This document shows positions 17,343 through 25,542 of a DNA stretch of 64,000 nt, in pieces. The translations under genes and the position numbers were made by a program. This DNA comes from Desulfobacterales bacterium. Its GTDB lineage: Bacteria > Desulfobacterota > Desulfobacteria > Desulfobacterales > JAFDDL01. The first letter of the stretch is position 1, and every line of letters starts with the position of its first letter. The notes under the pieces are model-generated. The model saw only the letters and a program-made list of their open reading frames with translations. It was not told the DNA's origin and ran no database searches. The stretch lies in NCBI GenBank assembly GCA_034003325.1, contig JAVEYW010000016.1, positions 53,526 through 117,525 on the forward strand, in the 5' to 3' direction.

Positions 17343-20280
17343 AAACAGCCAACACCTTTTTCAAGTAAATAACCGCCGGCTTTGTATTCAGATACCCCAT
17401 CACCTGATAGGCGCGGGGATCAGCCACCAGCCGGCGAACGCGGCTTTCGGGATCCATCAGGTTGCCGAAAACCAGCGCATCCGTGGGACAGGTCTGCACG
17501 CAGGCCGGCACGACCTCGCCGTCGCGAATACCCCGATTCTCATTTTTCGCGACCCCATGGGCGGCCTTGATCCGCTGAATGCAAAAGGAGCATTTTTCCA
17601 TAACCCCCTTGGCGCGGACCGTGACATCGGGGTTTAATTGTTTTTCAAGCGGGTGGGGCCACTTCCAGTCAAACCAGTTGAACCGCCTCACCTTATACGG
17701 ACAGTTTTGCGAACAGAACCGGGTGCCGATACACCGGTTGTACACCTGGTTGTTAAGCCCCTCCTTGGAATGGTGCGGCGCGTACACCGGGCAAACCGGC
17801 TCGCACGGCGCATTGTCACAGTGCTGGCACATCATGGGCAAAAAAATGATCCGGTGCGGATCTTCCATGTCGTGATATCGCTCCACGCGAAGCCAGGACA
17901 TTTCCCTTCCTTCCAGAATACGTGCCTCGCCAACCACGCCGAGGTTGTTTTCCGCATAACAGGCCGCCATACAGGCGCCGCAGCCGATACACCGGTCCAG
18001 ATCCACCACCATGGACCACCGGTACCCCTCGTGTCCATGGGGCGGGTAAAAATCCCGCTCCGGCGAATAGCCTTCGGGCAACGGCAAGGTCAGGGGAAAA
18101 TCATTCATGGTCAGCCCGACCTTGTGCGTAGAAGCGCCGCCCTTTTCCGGATGAGCGGCGGCCCGGGGTTTTTCGGTATACAACGCAATTTTCCGGCCAT
18201 GCTGAATTCGGCTGCCGTCCGTATGGGCAAGCACCGCGGACCGGCCGGTTGGTTTCACGCTGACCCGGCAACCGCTCAAAGCGGTCTCCTCGGTCGCAGC
18301 CTTTTCCGGCAGCAATACCGCCGGGTTAACCCCCGAGTGCCCCTGCCCCATGCTCATCACCAACGCTTGCGGATGGACCCCTTCCGTTTCATACACGATG
18401 GCATCCATTTCGCCAAAAGCCGATTGAATCCGCACCACCGATTCGTGGGCCAGCCCGTTTTGGGCCACCGCATGCGAGTGCATGAGCACCGGGCTTTGCC
18501 AGGCCACTTTGGTCAATGGGTCCGGCACCTCGCACAACCAGGGCTTATCGGCGCCACGGCCATCAAAAAACCGAATGGAAGGGGCGGTCATGAACACCAG
18601 TTGCGAAGCAGCGTCCGAATTGTCTTTCAAGCCGGAGATATCGGATAAGCGAGCCAACACCGTCTTCCAATCGGGCCTGATTGTGAAAACGCCTTCCGCA
18701 CCGTTTTCACCGCGGTCAAATAGCCCTCCCTGCCGTACGGCTTGAACCCACTGCCTTTCATTTGACACCACTCCCGCAGCCTTGAACCGGGCCTTGATAT
18801 AGGAGAGAAAATTTTCCGAGGGCTTTTCTTCCGGATAGGCCAGCTTTAAGAATAGATCACCCAATCCCGGCGCCCGTGTTTGGGGCGCCATAACCGGTTG
18901 AAGAATGCCCTGAATGCCGCGCCGGGCACCATACTCGTCCCAGGCTTCAAGAGAATGGGCAAGCGGAATGACCAGATCGGCCGATTGAGCGGTATCATTC
19001 ATACAATCGGAAAAGCTGACCACAAAGATATCCTTCCGTTCCAGCGCCGCCGCGATTTTCGCGGATAGAGGCAGGGAACCCACCGGATTCACACGGTTCA
19101 GCAATAAAAGCGACGGTGGCTCCCGGTTCAGCCGTTCGAAAAACCCCATTGCCTTTTCAATCGGCGCCGCCATGCCAACCCGATGCGGATGATCGAAATC
19201 AATCAAGGTCAGTTCCGGATCAAGAATCAGGTTCAGCAGGTTTGCCGCTGAATGGACCAGCGACCCGCGCTTGGCGTCGGCGAGCGCCCCCGCCCCCAAC
19301 ACCAACGGGGTTCGCGATGTTAAAAGCGCGCGAACGAGTTTCGTATACGCTTCTTGTTCAAGATCGCATCTCGCACAGACGGTTTCAGAAGAAAAGGACG
19401 CCACGGCCGTTTCAAGCGCTTTTCGAATGTCGGTTTCCAGCAGGCCTTTTCCGTTTTGCAGCATTTCACGAAGCAATCCCAGGGCCACCACCGCCTCAGT
19501 GCCGGGTTTACAGCAGATCCACTTATCCGCATTGGCCGCAGTAAGGGATTGGTGCGGGCTGATATGAAAAAAACATCCTTTTTTATCACCGGTCAGGGCA
19601 TGCATGTTTTTAAACCGGCGGGCATAGAATACGGGAGAGAGCCAGGTTTCCAGAAAATCCGCGCCAAAGGAAATCAGAAGGTCGGCCTCGGCCATTCGAT
19701 AAGCGGCCAGTTCGGCATGCCCGAAAACCGTTTTATTGGCGTCAATGAGTGCGTCATAGGTCAACGGCTCGTACACCAGCGGTGGACCGGCGTGCCATCT
19801 TTCCATTCCTCCGGATAAAAGCTGATAGAGACTCTCCCCGACGGTTTCCGTCACCATCCGCACGCGATCCAGCCCGCTTTTGGCGGCCATTTTCACTTTT
19901 TCACGAAGCATTCCCGCCGCCGCCTCGAAGCTGACGGTACGCCGGGAATTGCCGTCTTTCACTTGCGGCGCGGAAAGCCGGTCCGGATGGTATACGCCTT
20001 GAAGCGCCGCCTGGCCCCGCATGCACAGCTTGCCCTGATTGACGGGATGCAAGGGATTGCCCTCAATTTTAATGGCCCGCCCTTCCCTGTTTTTCACCAG
20101 AATGCCGCACCCGGCCGGGCACTCCCGGCACACGGATGCATACCAGGCGGCCTTACCCGTCACAAGATCATCGGTCGACCGCACCAGGGAAAAAAGATGC
20201 TTTTCCGTTTCGGAACCACAGCCGGCCGCAAACGCAAGGCTGCCCAGCCCGGCCATCTTTAAAAAGGTTCTTCTTTTCAT
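17338..20280 (-). CDS. actB: Alternative complex III molybdopterin-like/Fe-S subunit (ActB)
   Basis: 980 residues in two halves. The N-terminus carries a Tat-type signal (RRTFLKMAG) followed by a lipobox-like AGC (C21). Residues 45-720 resemble a molybdopterin oxidoreductase, starting with a four-cysteine cluster CRECPAGC (51-58) and C86 in LCMRGQ. The C-terminal 240 residues are a ferredoxin domain with CIGCGACMAAC, CQHCDNAPCEPVC, CIGTRFCSQNC and CSFC...CVQTC motifs for several Fe-S clusters. In known alternative complex III, ActB lacks the Mo cofactor and carries Fe-S clusters facing the periplasm. First gene of the operon; quinol-derived electrons flow through it and ActA to acceptors. Confidence 0.92.
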   Translation of the reverse strand: MKRRTFLKMAGLGSLAFAAGCGSETEKHLFSLVRSTDDLVTGKAAWYASVCRECPAGCGILVKNREGRAIKIEGNPLHPVNQGKLCMRGQAALQGVYHPDRLSAPQVKDGNSRRTVSFEAAAGMLREKVKMAAKSGLDRVRMVTETVGESLYQLLSGGMERWHAGPPLVYEPLTYDALIDANKTVFGHAELAAYRMAEADLLISFGADFLETWLSPVFYARRFKNMHALTGDKKGCFFHISPHQSLTAANADKWICCKPGTEAVVALGLLREMLQNGKGLLETDIRKALETAVASFSSETVCARCDLEQEAYTKLVRALLTSRTPLVLGAGALADAKRGSLVHSAANLLNLILDPELTLIDFDHPHRVGMAAPIEKAMGFFERLNREPPSLLLLNRVNPVGSLPLSAKIAAALERKDIFVVSFSDCMNDTAQSADLVIPLAHSLEAWDEYGARRGIQGILQPVMAPQTRAPGLGDLFLKLAYPEEKPSENFLSYIKARFKAAGVVSNERQWVQAVRQGGLFDRGENGAEGVFTIRPDWKTVLARLSDISGLKDNSDAASQLVFMTAPSIRFFDGRGADKPWLCEVPDPLTKVAWQSPVLMHSHAVAQNGLAHESVVRIQSAFGEMDAIVYETEGVHPQALVMSMGQGHSGVNPAVLLPEKAATEETALSGCRVSVKPTGRSAVLAHTDGSRIQHGRKIALYTEKPRAAAHPEKGGASTHKVGLTMNDFPLTLPLPEGYSPERDFYPPHGHEGYRWSMVVDLDRCIGCGACMAACYAENNLGVVGEARILEGREMSWLRVERYHDMEDPHRIIFLPMMCQHCDNAPCEPVCPVYAPHHSKEGLNNQVYNRCIGTRFCSQNCPYKVRRFNWFDWKWPHPLEKQLNPDVTVRAKGVMEKCSFCIQRIKAAHGVAKNENRGIRDGEVVPACVQTCPTDALVFGNLMDPESRVRRLVADPRAYQVMGYLNTKPAVIYLKKVLAVS

Positions 20281-20410
20281 CAGGTCACCCGGCTTACCGG
20301 AATCTTTACCATTTCACAAACAGTTCAATCGATTCTCCATCGCCGGCAGCAAGGCTTGGCTGAAAATAAACGGGCCGCGACGGACCAATTAACAAAAGTT
20401 GAGCCTTGAT

Positions 20411-20538
20411 CATCGTTTCAGCCAATTTTCCACGGCAGGGAGGCCACGCTGGGGTGTTTTTGGAAGAGCGGCAGGCTGTTTGAGCGACAGCGAGTCCTGC
20501 CGGTCTGGAAAAAATACCCTGGCGTGGCTGAAACCATG
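20411..20538. repeat. Long imperfect inverted repeat (hairpin element) in the actB leader
   Basis: Nested complementary arms: GTTTCAGCCA (20415-20424) pairs with 20525-20534; GCCACGCTGGGGTGTTTTTGG (from 20443) pairs with the 20507-20528 region with a few mismatches; CGGCAGG (20469-20475) pairs with CCTGCCG (20496-20502); the tip also pairs CTGT with ACAG. The left arm carries a 22-base insertion. The architecture looks like a dispersed REP/MITE-like hairpin. It lies in the predicted 5' leader of the act operon. Confidence 0.65.
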
Positions 20539-20573
20539 AGCATGGCCAAAAATTGGCTCTCAGGAAATTGAAA

Positions 20574-20601
20574 AATATGAAAGTTTCAGTTGTTTTGTCA
20601 A
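20574..20601 (-). promoter_or_regulatory. Candidate sigma-70 promoter of the act/oxidase operon
   Basis: On the minus strand a consensus -35 TTGACA (20601-20596) is followed after 16 bases by CATATT (20579-20574), or after 17 by ATATTT. The leader to actB would be nearly 290 nt and would include the hairpin element. Found by eye only. Confidence 0.45.
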
Positions 20602-20691
20602 GGTACAAAGCAAATTCCCTTCCGGGCAATGGCATCTCTATATTAAAGCCGCGGCATTAGCGGCGCCGTGAAAAGGGGATCAGATTCCGGC

Positions 20692-20721
20692 TTGACATGC
20701 CAAAGTCCAAGAAAATATAGT
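20692..20721 (+). promoter_or_regulatory. Candidate sigma-70 promoter of the CBS-domain gene
   Basis: TTGACA (20692-20697), an 18-base spacer and TATAGT (20716-20721), 57 bases upstream of the CBS gene ATG, with AAGGAG as ribosome site. Confidence 0.5.
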
Positions 20722-20777
20722 GAAGGCAGAGCGGTATGTTCAAGCGGATCAACCCTCACTCATTTTAAGGAGCCCTT

Positions 20778-21230
20778 ATGCTGACAGCCAAAGATATTAT
20801 GACACCGGATATCATCACCTTGTCGCCCGATCTTGAAATCGGGTTGGCCGCCAAATACCTGCTGGAAAAGCGGATTAACGGTGCGCCGGTGGTGGACGCA
20901 TCCGGGAGCCTGGTAGGTATCCTTTGTCAAAGCGATCTGATCGCGACGCAAAAAAAGCTCTCCCTGCCCTCTTTGTTTACCTTGCTGGACGGCTTTATCC
21001 CCCTTCGGTCCGCCAAACAAATCGAGAGTGAATTTAAAAAAATCGCCGCCCTCACGGTCGCACAAGCCATGACCAAAACGCCGACGACCGTTACCCTCGA
21101 TACCCCCATCGATGAAATTGCCACCTTGATGGTGGAAAAAGGCTTTCACACCTTGCCCGTCCTCGATAAGGGAGCGCTTGTGGGCGTTATCGGGAAAGAA
21201 GATGTGCTCAAGACCCTCACCTCGACTTGA
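20778..21230 (+). CDS. Tandem CBS-domain protein
   Basis: 150 residues made of two CBS domains, each starting with the typical MT.D..T/MTKTPTTVTLDTP segment (residues 5-13 and about 96-108) and ending with LVGILCQSDL or LVGVIGKEDVL. Such stand-alone CBS pairs bind adenosyl nucleotides and act as energy or redox sensors on partner proteins; the partner here is unknown. A 30-residue insertion separates the domains. AAGGAG lies seven bases before the ATG. It is divergent from the respiratory operon, which suggests but does not prove a link with energy status. Confidence 0.85.
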   Translation: MLTAKDIMTPDIITLSPDLEIGLAAKYLLEKRINGAPVVDASGSLVGILCQSDLIATQKKLSLPSLFTLLDGFIPLRSAKQIESEFKKIAALTVAQAMTKTPTTVTLDTPIDEIATLMVEKGFHTLPVLDKGALVGVIGKEDVLKTLTST

Positions 21231-21314
21231 TCCGGCGTTGCCTTTTTGTTTGCCATTCCCGTGCGCTGAGTATATGAAATCCATGAATTCACTATCTTCA
21301 GGGAGAAAAAGTAT

Positions 21315-22346
21315 ATGAAACTCGGCATTATCGGCTTATCGGGCTCGGGAAAAACCACGGTATTTGAAGCGCTCACGGGCAACCTATCCGAGAGCGGCCG
21401 AAAGGATGAGCCCCGCATCGGCACCATCCGCGTGCCGGACAGCCGAGTCGATGTGTTAAGCAAAATGTACCAACCCAGAAAGACCATCTTCGCGCAGGTG
21501 GAATATTTTCTTCCGGCAAAAACCGCGCAACAAAAGGAGAGCGGCAAGGGAGACGCCCTTTGGAATCAGGTTAGGGACTGCGATGCGCTCATTCATGTCA
21601 TTCGAAATTTCAGCGGGTATGGTTTGGAAGCGCCCACGCCGGCCGCGGATCATTCGACCATCGAGCAGGATATGATTCTCACGGATCTCGTATCGGTGGA
21701 AAAGCGGCTGGAGCGACTGGGCCTGGATAAACAGCGGGGGAAAAAAACAAATCCCGAAGAGCTTTCCCTGCTCAATGAATGCCTCAAGCTGCTGGAATCT
21801 GAAAAACCGCTGCGAATCAACCCGGTCTTTGCGTCTTTACCGTTGCTAAGAGGCTTCACCTTCCTTTCCGCCAAACCGCTGCTCACTCTTTTCAACAATG
21901 CCGATGAAGATGATCGAATGCCGGACATCGAAAATAGCCTGCCCGAAGGAAGCTTACTGATCAAGGGAAAGCTGGAGCAGGAAATCTCCCAGATGACACC
22001 GGAGGAAGCAGCAGAATTTTTGGCCGAGTTCAACATCACGGCATCCGCCAGGGATCGGGTCATTCAGCGCTCCTATGAGCTGATGGGACTTATTTCTTTT
22101 TTTACGGTAGGAGAAGACGAGGTTCGCGCCTGGACCATTCGAAAGGAAACCGAAGCCGTGGAATCCGCCGAAGTAATCCATTCGGACATTAAAAAGGGGT
22201 TTATTCGGGCGGAGGTTGTGGCCTATGATGATCTCATGGCCGCCGGCACCTACGCGGAAGCCAGAAAAAGGGGCACCGTGCGCCTGGAAGGAAAAACCTA
22301 TCTCGTGAAGGATGGCGACATCATCAATTTCCGGTTTAATGTGTAA
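21315..22346 (+). CDS. YchF/Obg-like P-loop GTPase/ATPase
   Basis: 343 residues. P-loop GLSGSGKT (7-14), a switch-like region around 40-60, CDALIHVIRNFSG near 93 where YchF has its DALVHVVR segment, a helical insertion, and a C-terminal TGS-like domain (FFTVGEDEVRAWTI... YLVKDGDIINFRFNV) typical of YchF. The nucleotide specificity position reads LLTLFNNADEDD, whereas YchF proteins usually have NxxE (ATP preference), so specificity is unclear. YchF binds ribosomes and is linked to stress and redox control. A little shorter than the usual 363 residues and probably a YchF paralogue. AGGGAGAAAAAG precedes the ATG. Confidence 0.85.
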   Translation: MKLGIIGLSGSGKTTVFEALTGNLSESGRKDEPRIGTIRVPDSRVDVLSKMYQPRKTIFAQVEYFLPAKTAQQKESGKGDALWNQVRDCDALIHVIRNFSGYGLEAPTPAADHSTIEQDMILTDLVSVEKRLERLGLDKQRGKKTNPEELSLLNECLKLLESEKPLRINPVFASLPLLRGFTFLSAKPLLTLFNNADEDDRMPDIENSLPEGSLLIKGKLEQEISQMTPEEAAEFLAEFNITASARDRVIQRSYELMGLISFFTVGEDEVRAWTIRKETEAVESAEVIHSDIKKGFIRAEVVAYDDLMAAGTYAEARKRGTVRLEGKTYLVKDGDIINFRFNV

Positions 22347-22396
22347 TAAAAGGCAACGCGTGAGGAAGGGTCCGTTTGCGCCATCTCGCCCGTCCA

Positions 22397-23617
22397 TCAT
22401 GTGAGGCTTTGGTAAATACGCTCAATCCGATCAAACACCCGCGGCCAGGTAAAGGGTTCCAGGAACCGGTTGATTTCATTTGCCGGGATGGCCGGTTCAT
22501 TCAGAACAGCCTGAATCTGGAATTGAAGCAGTTCGGACAACCTATTCTCAAAGGCCTCTTCCGTTCCCGGAATCGGCCTATCCACCTGCCGCAATGGCGG
22601 CGTCGGTAGGGTCGTAACCCAAGGTGAAAAATCGGTTTGAAATAATTCCTGTACCCCGGGAACCTCGGTCGCAATCACCCGGCATCCGCAGGCCATGGCT
22701 TCCAGCAGCGCCAGGGGCAAGCCCTCAAAAAAGGAGGACAGGATGAACACATGGGCTTTTTGCATCGCGAAAGCCAGCTCGGGTTGCGACACGGCGCCGA
22801 TAACAGTCACCCTATCCCCCAGCGTGAATGCCAGTTGCAGGCATTCCTCTTTTTCCGGGCCGGAACCGCCTCCGGCCAGGGTTAGATGCCAGGAATAATC
22901 TTTAATGGTGTGAAGCGCCCGAAGCAGATTCGGCAGACCCTTTGCCCGGCACAGTTTGCCGGCGTAAATCAGTTGCACCGGCGGCGGGACAGGTTTGTGG
23001 TCCGGCAGATTGAAAAGATCCCGGCAATAGCCAGCGCCGGTCACCAACACCCGTTCCGGTGGAAGACCGTGCATCGACAGGATTTCCTCCCGCTGAATCC
23101 GACTAAGCGCCAGGACCGCGTCCAGATGCTGAATAGCGGGACGGACCCACGCTTGAAGATGCGGACATGTTTCAAATTGCCGCAAATCCGTTCCATGGCA
23201 GGACGTAACCAACGGAAGATCCGGAAACAAACGCCGGACAAACGCCGTCATTAACCACAGGTGATGACTATGCAGGATATCGGGACGAAACCGGGCAACG
23301 GCGTTTTGAATCCGAAGTTCAAAACAGCGTTGATACCGGATTAATTCCGCCGGGGTTAAATCCCTGAAACGCCGATTGGGATACGGCATGACATCGCTCA
23401 TGCCGGCAATGGGGAAAGGAAGATCCGCACCATTGAATTCCACAAATGAACAGGCGTCATCGTCGACATTCTCAGACACCCCCCGGTCGCCGGCATTGAT
23501 TCCAGCGACCAGGAAATTCCCATGCCCCCTGGCGCGGGCTTCCCGCAACATCGCCTGCACATAGATCCCACTGCCCGTAGCGTCCGGCCGCTGACTCAAA
23601 AGATGTAAAATACGCAT
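22397..23617 (-). CDS. Glycosyltransferase family 4
   Basis: 406 residues with a GT-B fold pattern. The N-terminal half starts MRILHLLSQRPDATGSGIYV, the glycine-rich acceptor-side loop, and includes DILHSHHLW and TSCHGTDLRQF. The C-terminal half has LIYAGKLCRAKGLPNLL, the usual donor-domain start, and the EX7E motif in SSFFEGLPLALLEAMACG (E to E), typical for retaining GT4 enzymes. The ATG at 23617 is preferred over a frame extending 35 codons upstream into low-complexity basic sequence. Donor and acceptor are unknown. It sits 50 bases downstream of the methyltransferase fusion gene on the same strand and is probably co-transcribed. Confidence 0.88.
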   Translation of the reverse strand: MRILHLLSQRPDATGSGIYVQAMLREARARGHGNFLVAGINAGDRGVSENVDDDACSFVEFNGADLPFPIAGMSDVMPYPNRRFRDLTPAELIRYQRCFELRIQNAVARFRPDILHSHHLWLMTAFVRRLFPDLPLVTSCHGTDLRQFETCPHLQAWVRPAIQHLDAVLALSRIQREEILSMHGLPPERVLVTGAGYCRDLFNLPDHKPVPPPVQLIYAGKLCRAKGLPNLLRALHTIKDYSWHLTLAGGGSGPEKEECLQLAFTLGDRVTVIGAVSQPELAFAMQKAHVFILSSFFEGLPLALLEAMACGCRVIATEVPGVQELFQTDFSPWVTTLPTPPLRQVDRPIPGTEEAFENRLSELLQFQIQAVLNEPAIPANEINRFLEPFTWPRVFDRIERIYQSLT

Positions 23618-23667
23618 ATTCGGATTGGCCTCCCGGCGGTTAGCTGTTCGCTTACGGCTTTTCCGGC

Positions 23668-24882
23668 TCAGGTCGTTGCGCCCTTTTCCCCCCATACGGC
23701 ATACACCGGGTCGGCAAACCATATTTTCGGGAAGTATTTGTCATGCCGAGGGCGTGGCAATCCCCTTGCCGAAAAGGTTTGAATATCATGGAATACGCCT
23801 GATCGCAGGAAATATTCACTCACAAGGCCCATTCGTTCAAATTCGTGCAACATCGACCAGATACGAATCGCTTTCGGCGGAAACCACCGGTTTGAAAACG
23901 TCACAATGAATTTCCCGTTCGGTTTCAAAACGCGTCCGACTTCCTGAAAAACGGTGATCGGATCGATAAGATATTCCACGGAAACCGTGTTGATAACAGC
24001 ATCAAAGCTCTCATCGGCATAGGGCAACCGGGGAGACTGATTTAAATTATGAACCGTAATATCCGTGAGAAGCGGGTTTTGATGCAACTCCAATTCATTG
24101 AGTCCAAGCCCAGAAAGCCGTTTTAACCGGACTTCGGGAATATGGGATTGCCAACTGCTCATCAGATCAAGCACCGCCATGTCATGCTTCAGAAACCGCC
24201 CGTAGGTGCTTTTAACCATATCAATGGCGGCATCGTCAAGGTGTTGCACCAACCGGGGGGTGGTGTAGAACAGCGCATCGTCCGTTTCATCCTCCCGTGC
24301 AAAGGGCCGTCCGAAGAAATAATCGGTCGCCATTCCCTCCCATCGTGCCTGCATTCCCGGACCATCGGCCAGGGTCTCCAACCAGTCGACACTGGCGCCG
24401 CCCCGCTCATCCTTTTTGGACTCAACCCGTCCGACCACCGCTGATACCATCAACTCTTTGCCGGCCAATGGATGGTTGAAATCCACGTCCATATGGCCGT
24501 TATCGACACCAACACAGCGAAACGGGGTGATGTTGGCCTTAAAAACACCGGGAATATCTTTTAAAAGCCCTTTTGGATAAAAACGTCCGGGCCGCGGCTC
24601 CGTATCCATCATCGAGTCGGCGGACCGGGCAAATTGCTCCTTGCCGATTTGAAAGATCTTCTTGGGATCCTTTGGCCAGGGTAAATCTCCGGACGGCAAA
24701 ACCGCCTCCAGTCGATCCCCTGTTTGTTTTCCGGCCAGGTCCGCCGACAGGGCCGGGGGCAATATATCCCGCCACATGTTGACACGGCTTGCCATATACC
24801 ACTCGGCGTGAGTCACAAAACGGCTTTTCCACTTCATGGTAAACACAAGATCGACCAGTTGATCTTCATATACTTTTTCCAT
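23668..24882 (-). CDS. SlyD-like FKBP domain fused to a class I SAM methyltransferase
   Basis: 404 residues. Residues 50-175 resemble SlyD: LAGKQTGDRLEAVLP matches the EGHEVGDKFDVAV block, an insert-in-flap-like part follows, and VDFNHPLAGKELMVSAVVGRV matches the VDGNHxLAGQxLxFxVxVxxI segment that closes the FKBP fold. Residues 215-390 are a class I methyltransferase with AVLDLMSSWQSHIP (motif I variant), LPYADESFDAVINTVSVEYLIDP (motif II/III) and VGRVLKPNGKFIVTFSNRW. The ATG at 24882 has GGGGG five bases upstream; a longer start adds 16 residues with no site. I infer that the prolyl isomerase or chaperone part presents a protein substrate to the methyltransferase; substrate unknown. Confidence 0.8.
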   Translation of the reverse strand: MEKVYEDQLVDLVFTMKWKSRFVTHAEWYMASRVNMWRDILPPALSADLAGKQTGDRLEAVLPSGDLPWPKDPKKIFQIGKEQFARSADSMMDTEPRPGRFYPKGLLKDIPGVFKANITPFRCVGVDNGHMDVDFNHPLAGKELMVSAVVGRVESKKDERGGASVDWLETLADGPGMQARWEGMATDYFFGRPFAREDETDDALFYTTPRLVQHLDDAAIDMVKSTYGRFLKHDMAVLDLMSSWQSHIPEVRLKRLSGLGLNELELHQNPLLTDITVHNLNQSPRLPYADESFDAVINTVSVEYLIDPITVFQEVGRVLKPNGKFIVTFSNRWFPPKAIRIWSMLHEFERMGLVSEYFLRSGVFHDIQTFSARGLPRPRHDKYFPKIWFADPVYAVWGEKGATT

Positions 24883-25083
24883 TATACCCCCTTCTTTTCG
24901 ATTACAGGCAACAAAACCAATTATGATCATTCGTTAAGCCGACCATCGGCGTCTTCAATTGATACTAACGATAGATACGAACGGGCGAATGACAATGCAG
25001 AAAAATCGGGTGGGTTATGTTAGGTTATTCCCCCCATTTTTTCTTTCTTGAACCCGTCGAAAATGGAATGTGCCACCCTCTCA

Positions 25084-25126
25084 TGAGACATTATATGTAT
25101 CATTTTCGTGATACATTTATATCTCA
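25084..25126. repeat. 43-bp imperfect dyad (TGAGA...TCTCA with inner ATGTATCA/TGATACAT)
   Basis: Inner arms ATGTATCA (25095-25102) and TGATACAT (25109-25116) flank a TTTTCG loop; outer TGAGA (25084-25088) pairs with TCTCA (25122-25126). The same TGAGACA half-site recurs in the palindrome 200 bases downstream. It could be an operator or a transcribed hairpin. Confidence 0.6.
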
Positions 25127-25191
25127 TTAATATCGTTAATTATTTTCTATTCTCTCACATCAAATCGCCCATCGGCGCCCCTTGCTCTTTG

Positions 25192-25317
25192 ATGCGGCAG
25201 CGATGGTTCAGCATTTGGTGGGTCACTCTTTTTGCTCTGAGTACAGTGGGTTCTACCGGTTGTGCCTTGAACCACAGCGGAATATGCCAGCGCCCGCGCT
25301 CCACCGTGAGACAATAA
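25192..25317 (+). CDS. Possible 41-residue lipoprotein-like peptide
   Basis: The frame from 25192 begins MRQRWFSIWWVTLFALSTVG, a plausible signal peptide, and continues to STGCALNHSG with a lipobox-like GC, ending at a TAA. A basic N-terminus, hydrophobic core and Cys are seen, but there is no ribosome site and the frame overlaps an operator-like palindrome. It may be a remnant or chance. Low confidence. Confidence 0.2.
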   Translation: MRQRWFSIWWVTLFALSTVGSTGCALNHSGICQRPRSTVRQ

Positions 25318-25324
25318 TGTCTCA
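25307..25324. promoter_or_regulatory. Operator-like palindrome TGAGACA-N4-TGTCTCA
   Basis: A perfect 7-bp inverted repeat with a 4-bp spacer, about 220 bases upstream of the rubrerythrin ATG and about 120 upstream of a sigma-54-like element. The geometry suits an enhancer-binding activator or a repressor. Confidence 0.5.
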
Positions 25325-25417
25325 TTAACATGCCCTATGACGATAGAATTTTTCCATTCAGCAATTTAACTAATTGTATTAACAATACTAATTTTTAAAT
25401 AGGGGGTGCATGAAGAA

Positions 25418-25434
25418 TTGGCATGACCTTTGAT
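25418..25434 (+). promoter_or_regulatory. Sigma-54-like promoter element upstream of rubrerythrin
   Basis: TTGGCATGACCTTTGAT matches 12 of 14 informative positions of the TTGGCACG-N4-TTGCW consensus; the -12 C is replaced by A, which weakens it. The transcript would begin near 25446, about 97 bases before the ATG. Confidence 0.35.
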
Positions 25435-25542
25435 ATTGATATAAAAGCAATAAAACATGATGATATGCGATAAGCCGTCGCAATAAGTGTGGACGATCGT
25501 GCATTACGCTTAATCACCCAAATTTAAAGGAGGAAATAACAA

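Larger units (their letters stand above)
20281..20777. other. Divergent control region between actB and the CBS-domain gene
   Basis: About 500 bases with no supported gene. It contains a candidate sigma-70 promoter for each side and a ~130-base imperfect inverted repeat between the act promoter and actB, described separately. A 109-codon minus-strand reading frame spans the repeat and has no family resemblance, so it is not called. Confidence 0.5.
24883..25542. other. Long regulatory gap upstream of rubrerythrin
   Basis: 660 AT-rich bases. It contains a 43-base dyad near 25084-25126, a TGAGACA-N4-TGTCTCA palindrome at 25307-25324, and a sigma-54-like element at 25418-25434, all listed separately. 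A short frame from the ATG at 25192 could code a 41-residue lipoprotein-like peptide (lipobox near STGCA) but lacks a ribosome site; it is listed only as a possibility. Confidence 0.5.

Noticed and set aside
17638..18648. Plus-strand frame of 336 codons opposite actB
   Set aside because: Antisense shadow of actB, with no motif and no ribosome site.
20306..20635. Minus-strand frame of 109 codons upstream of actB
   Set aside because: Overlaps the hairpin element and candidate promoter; no family resemblance.
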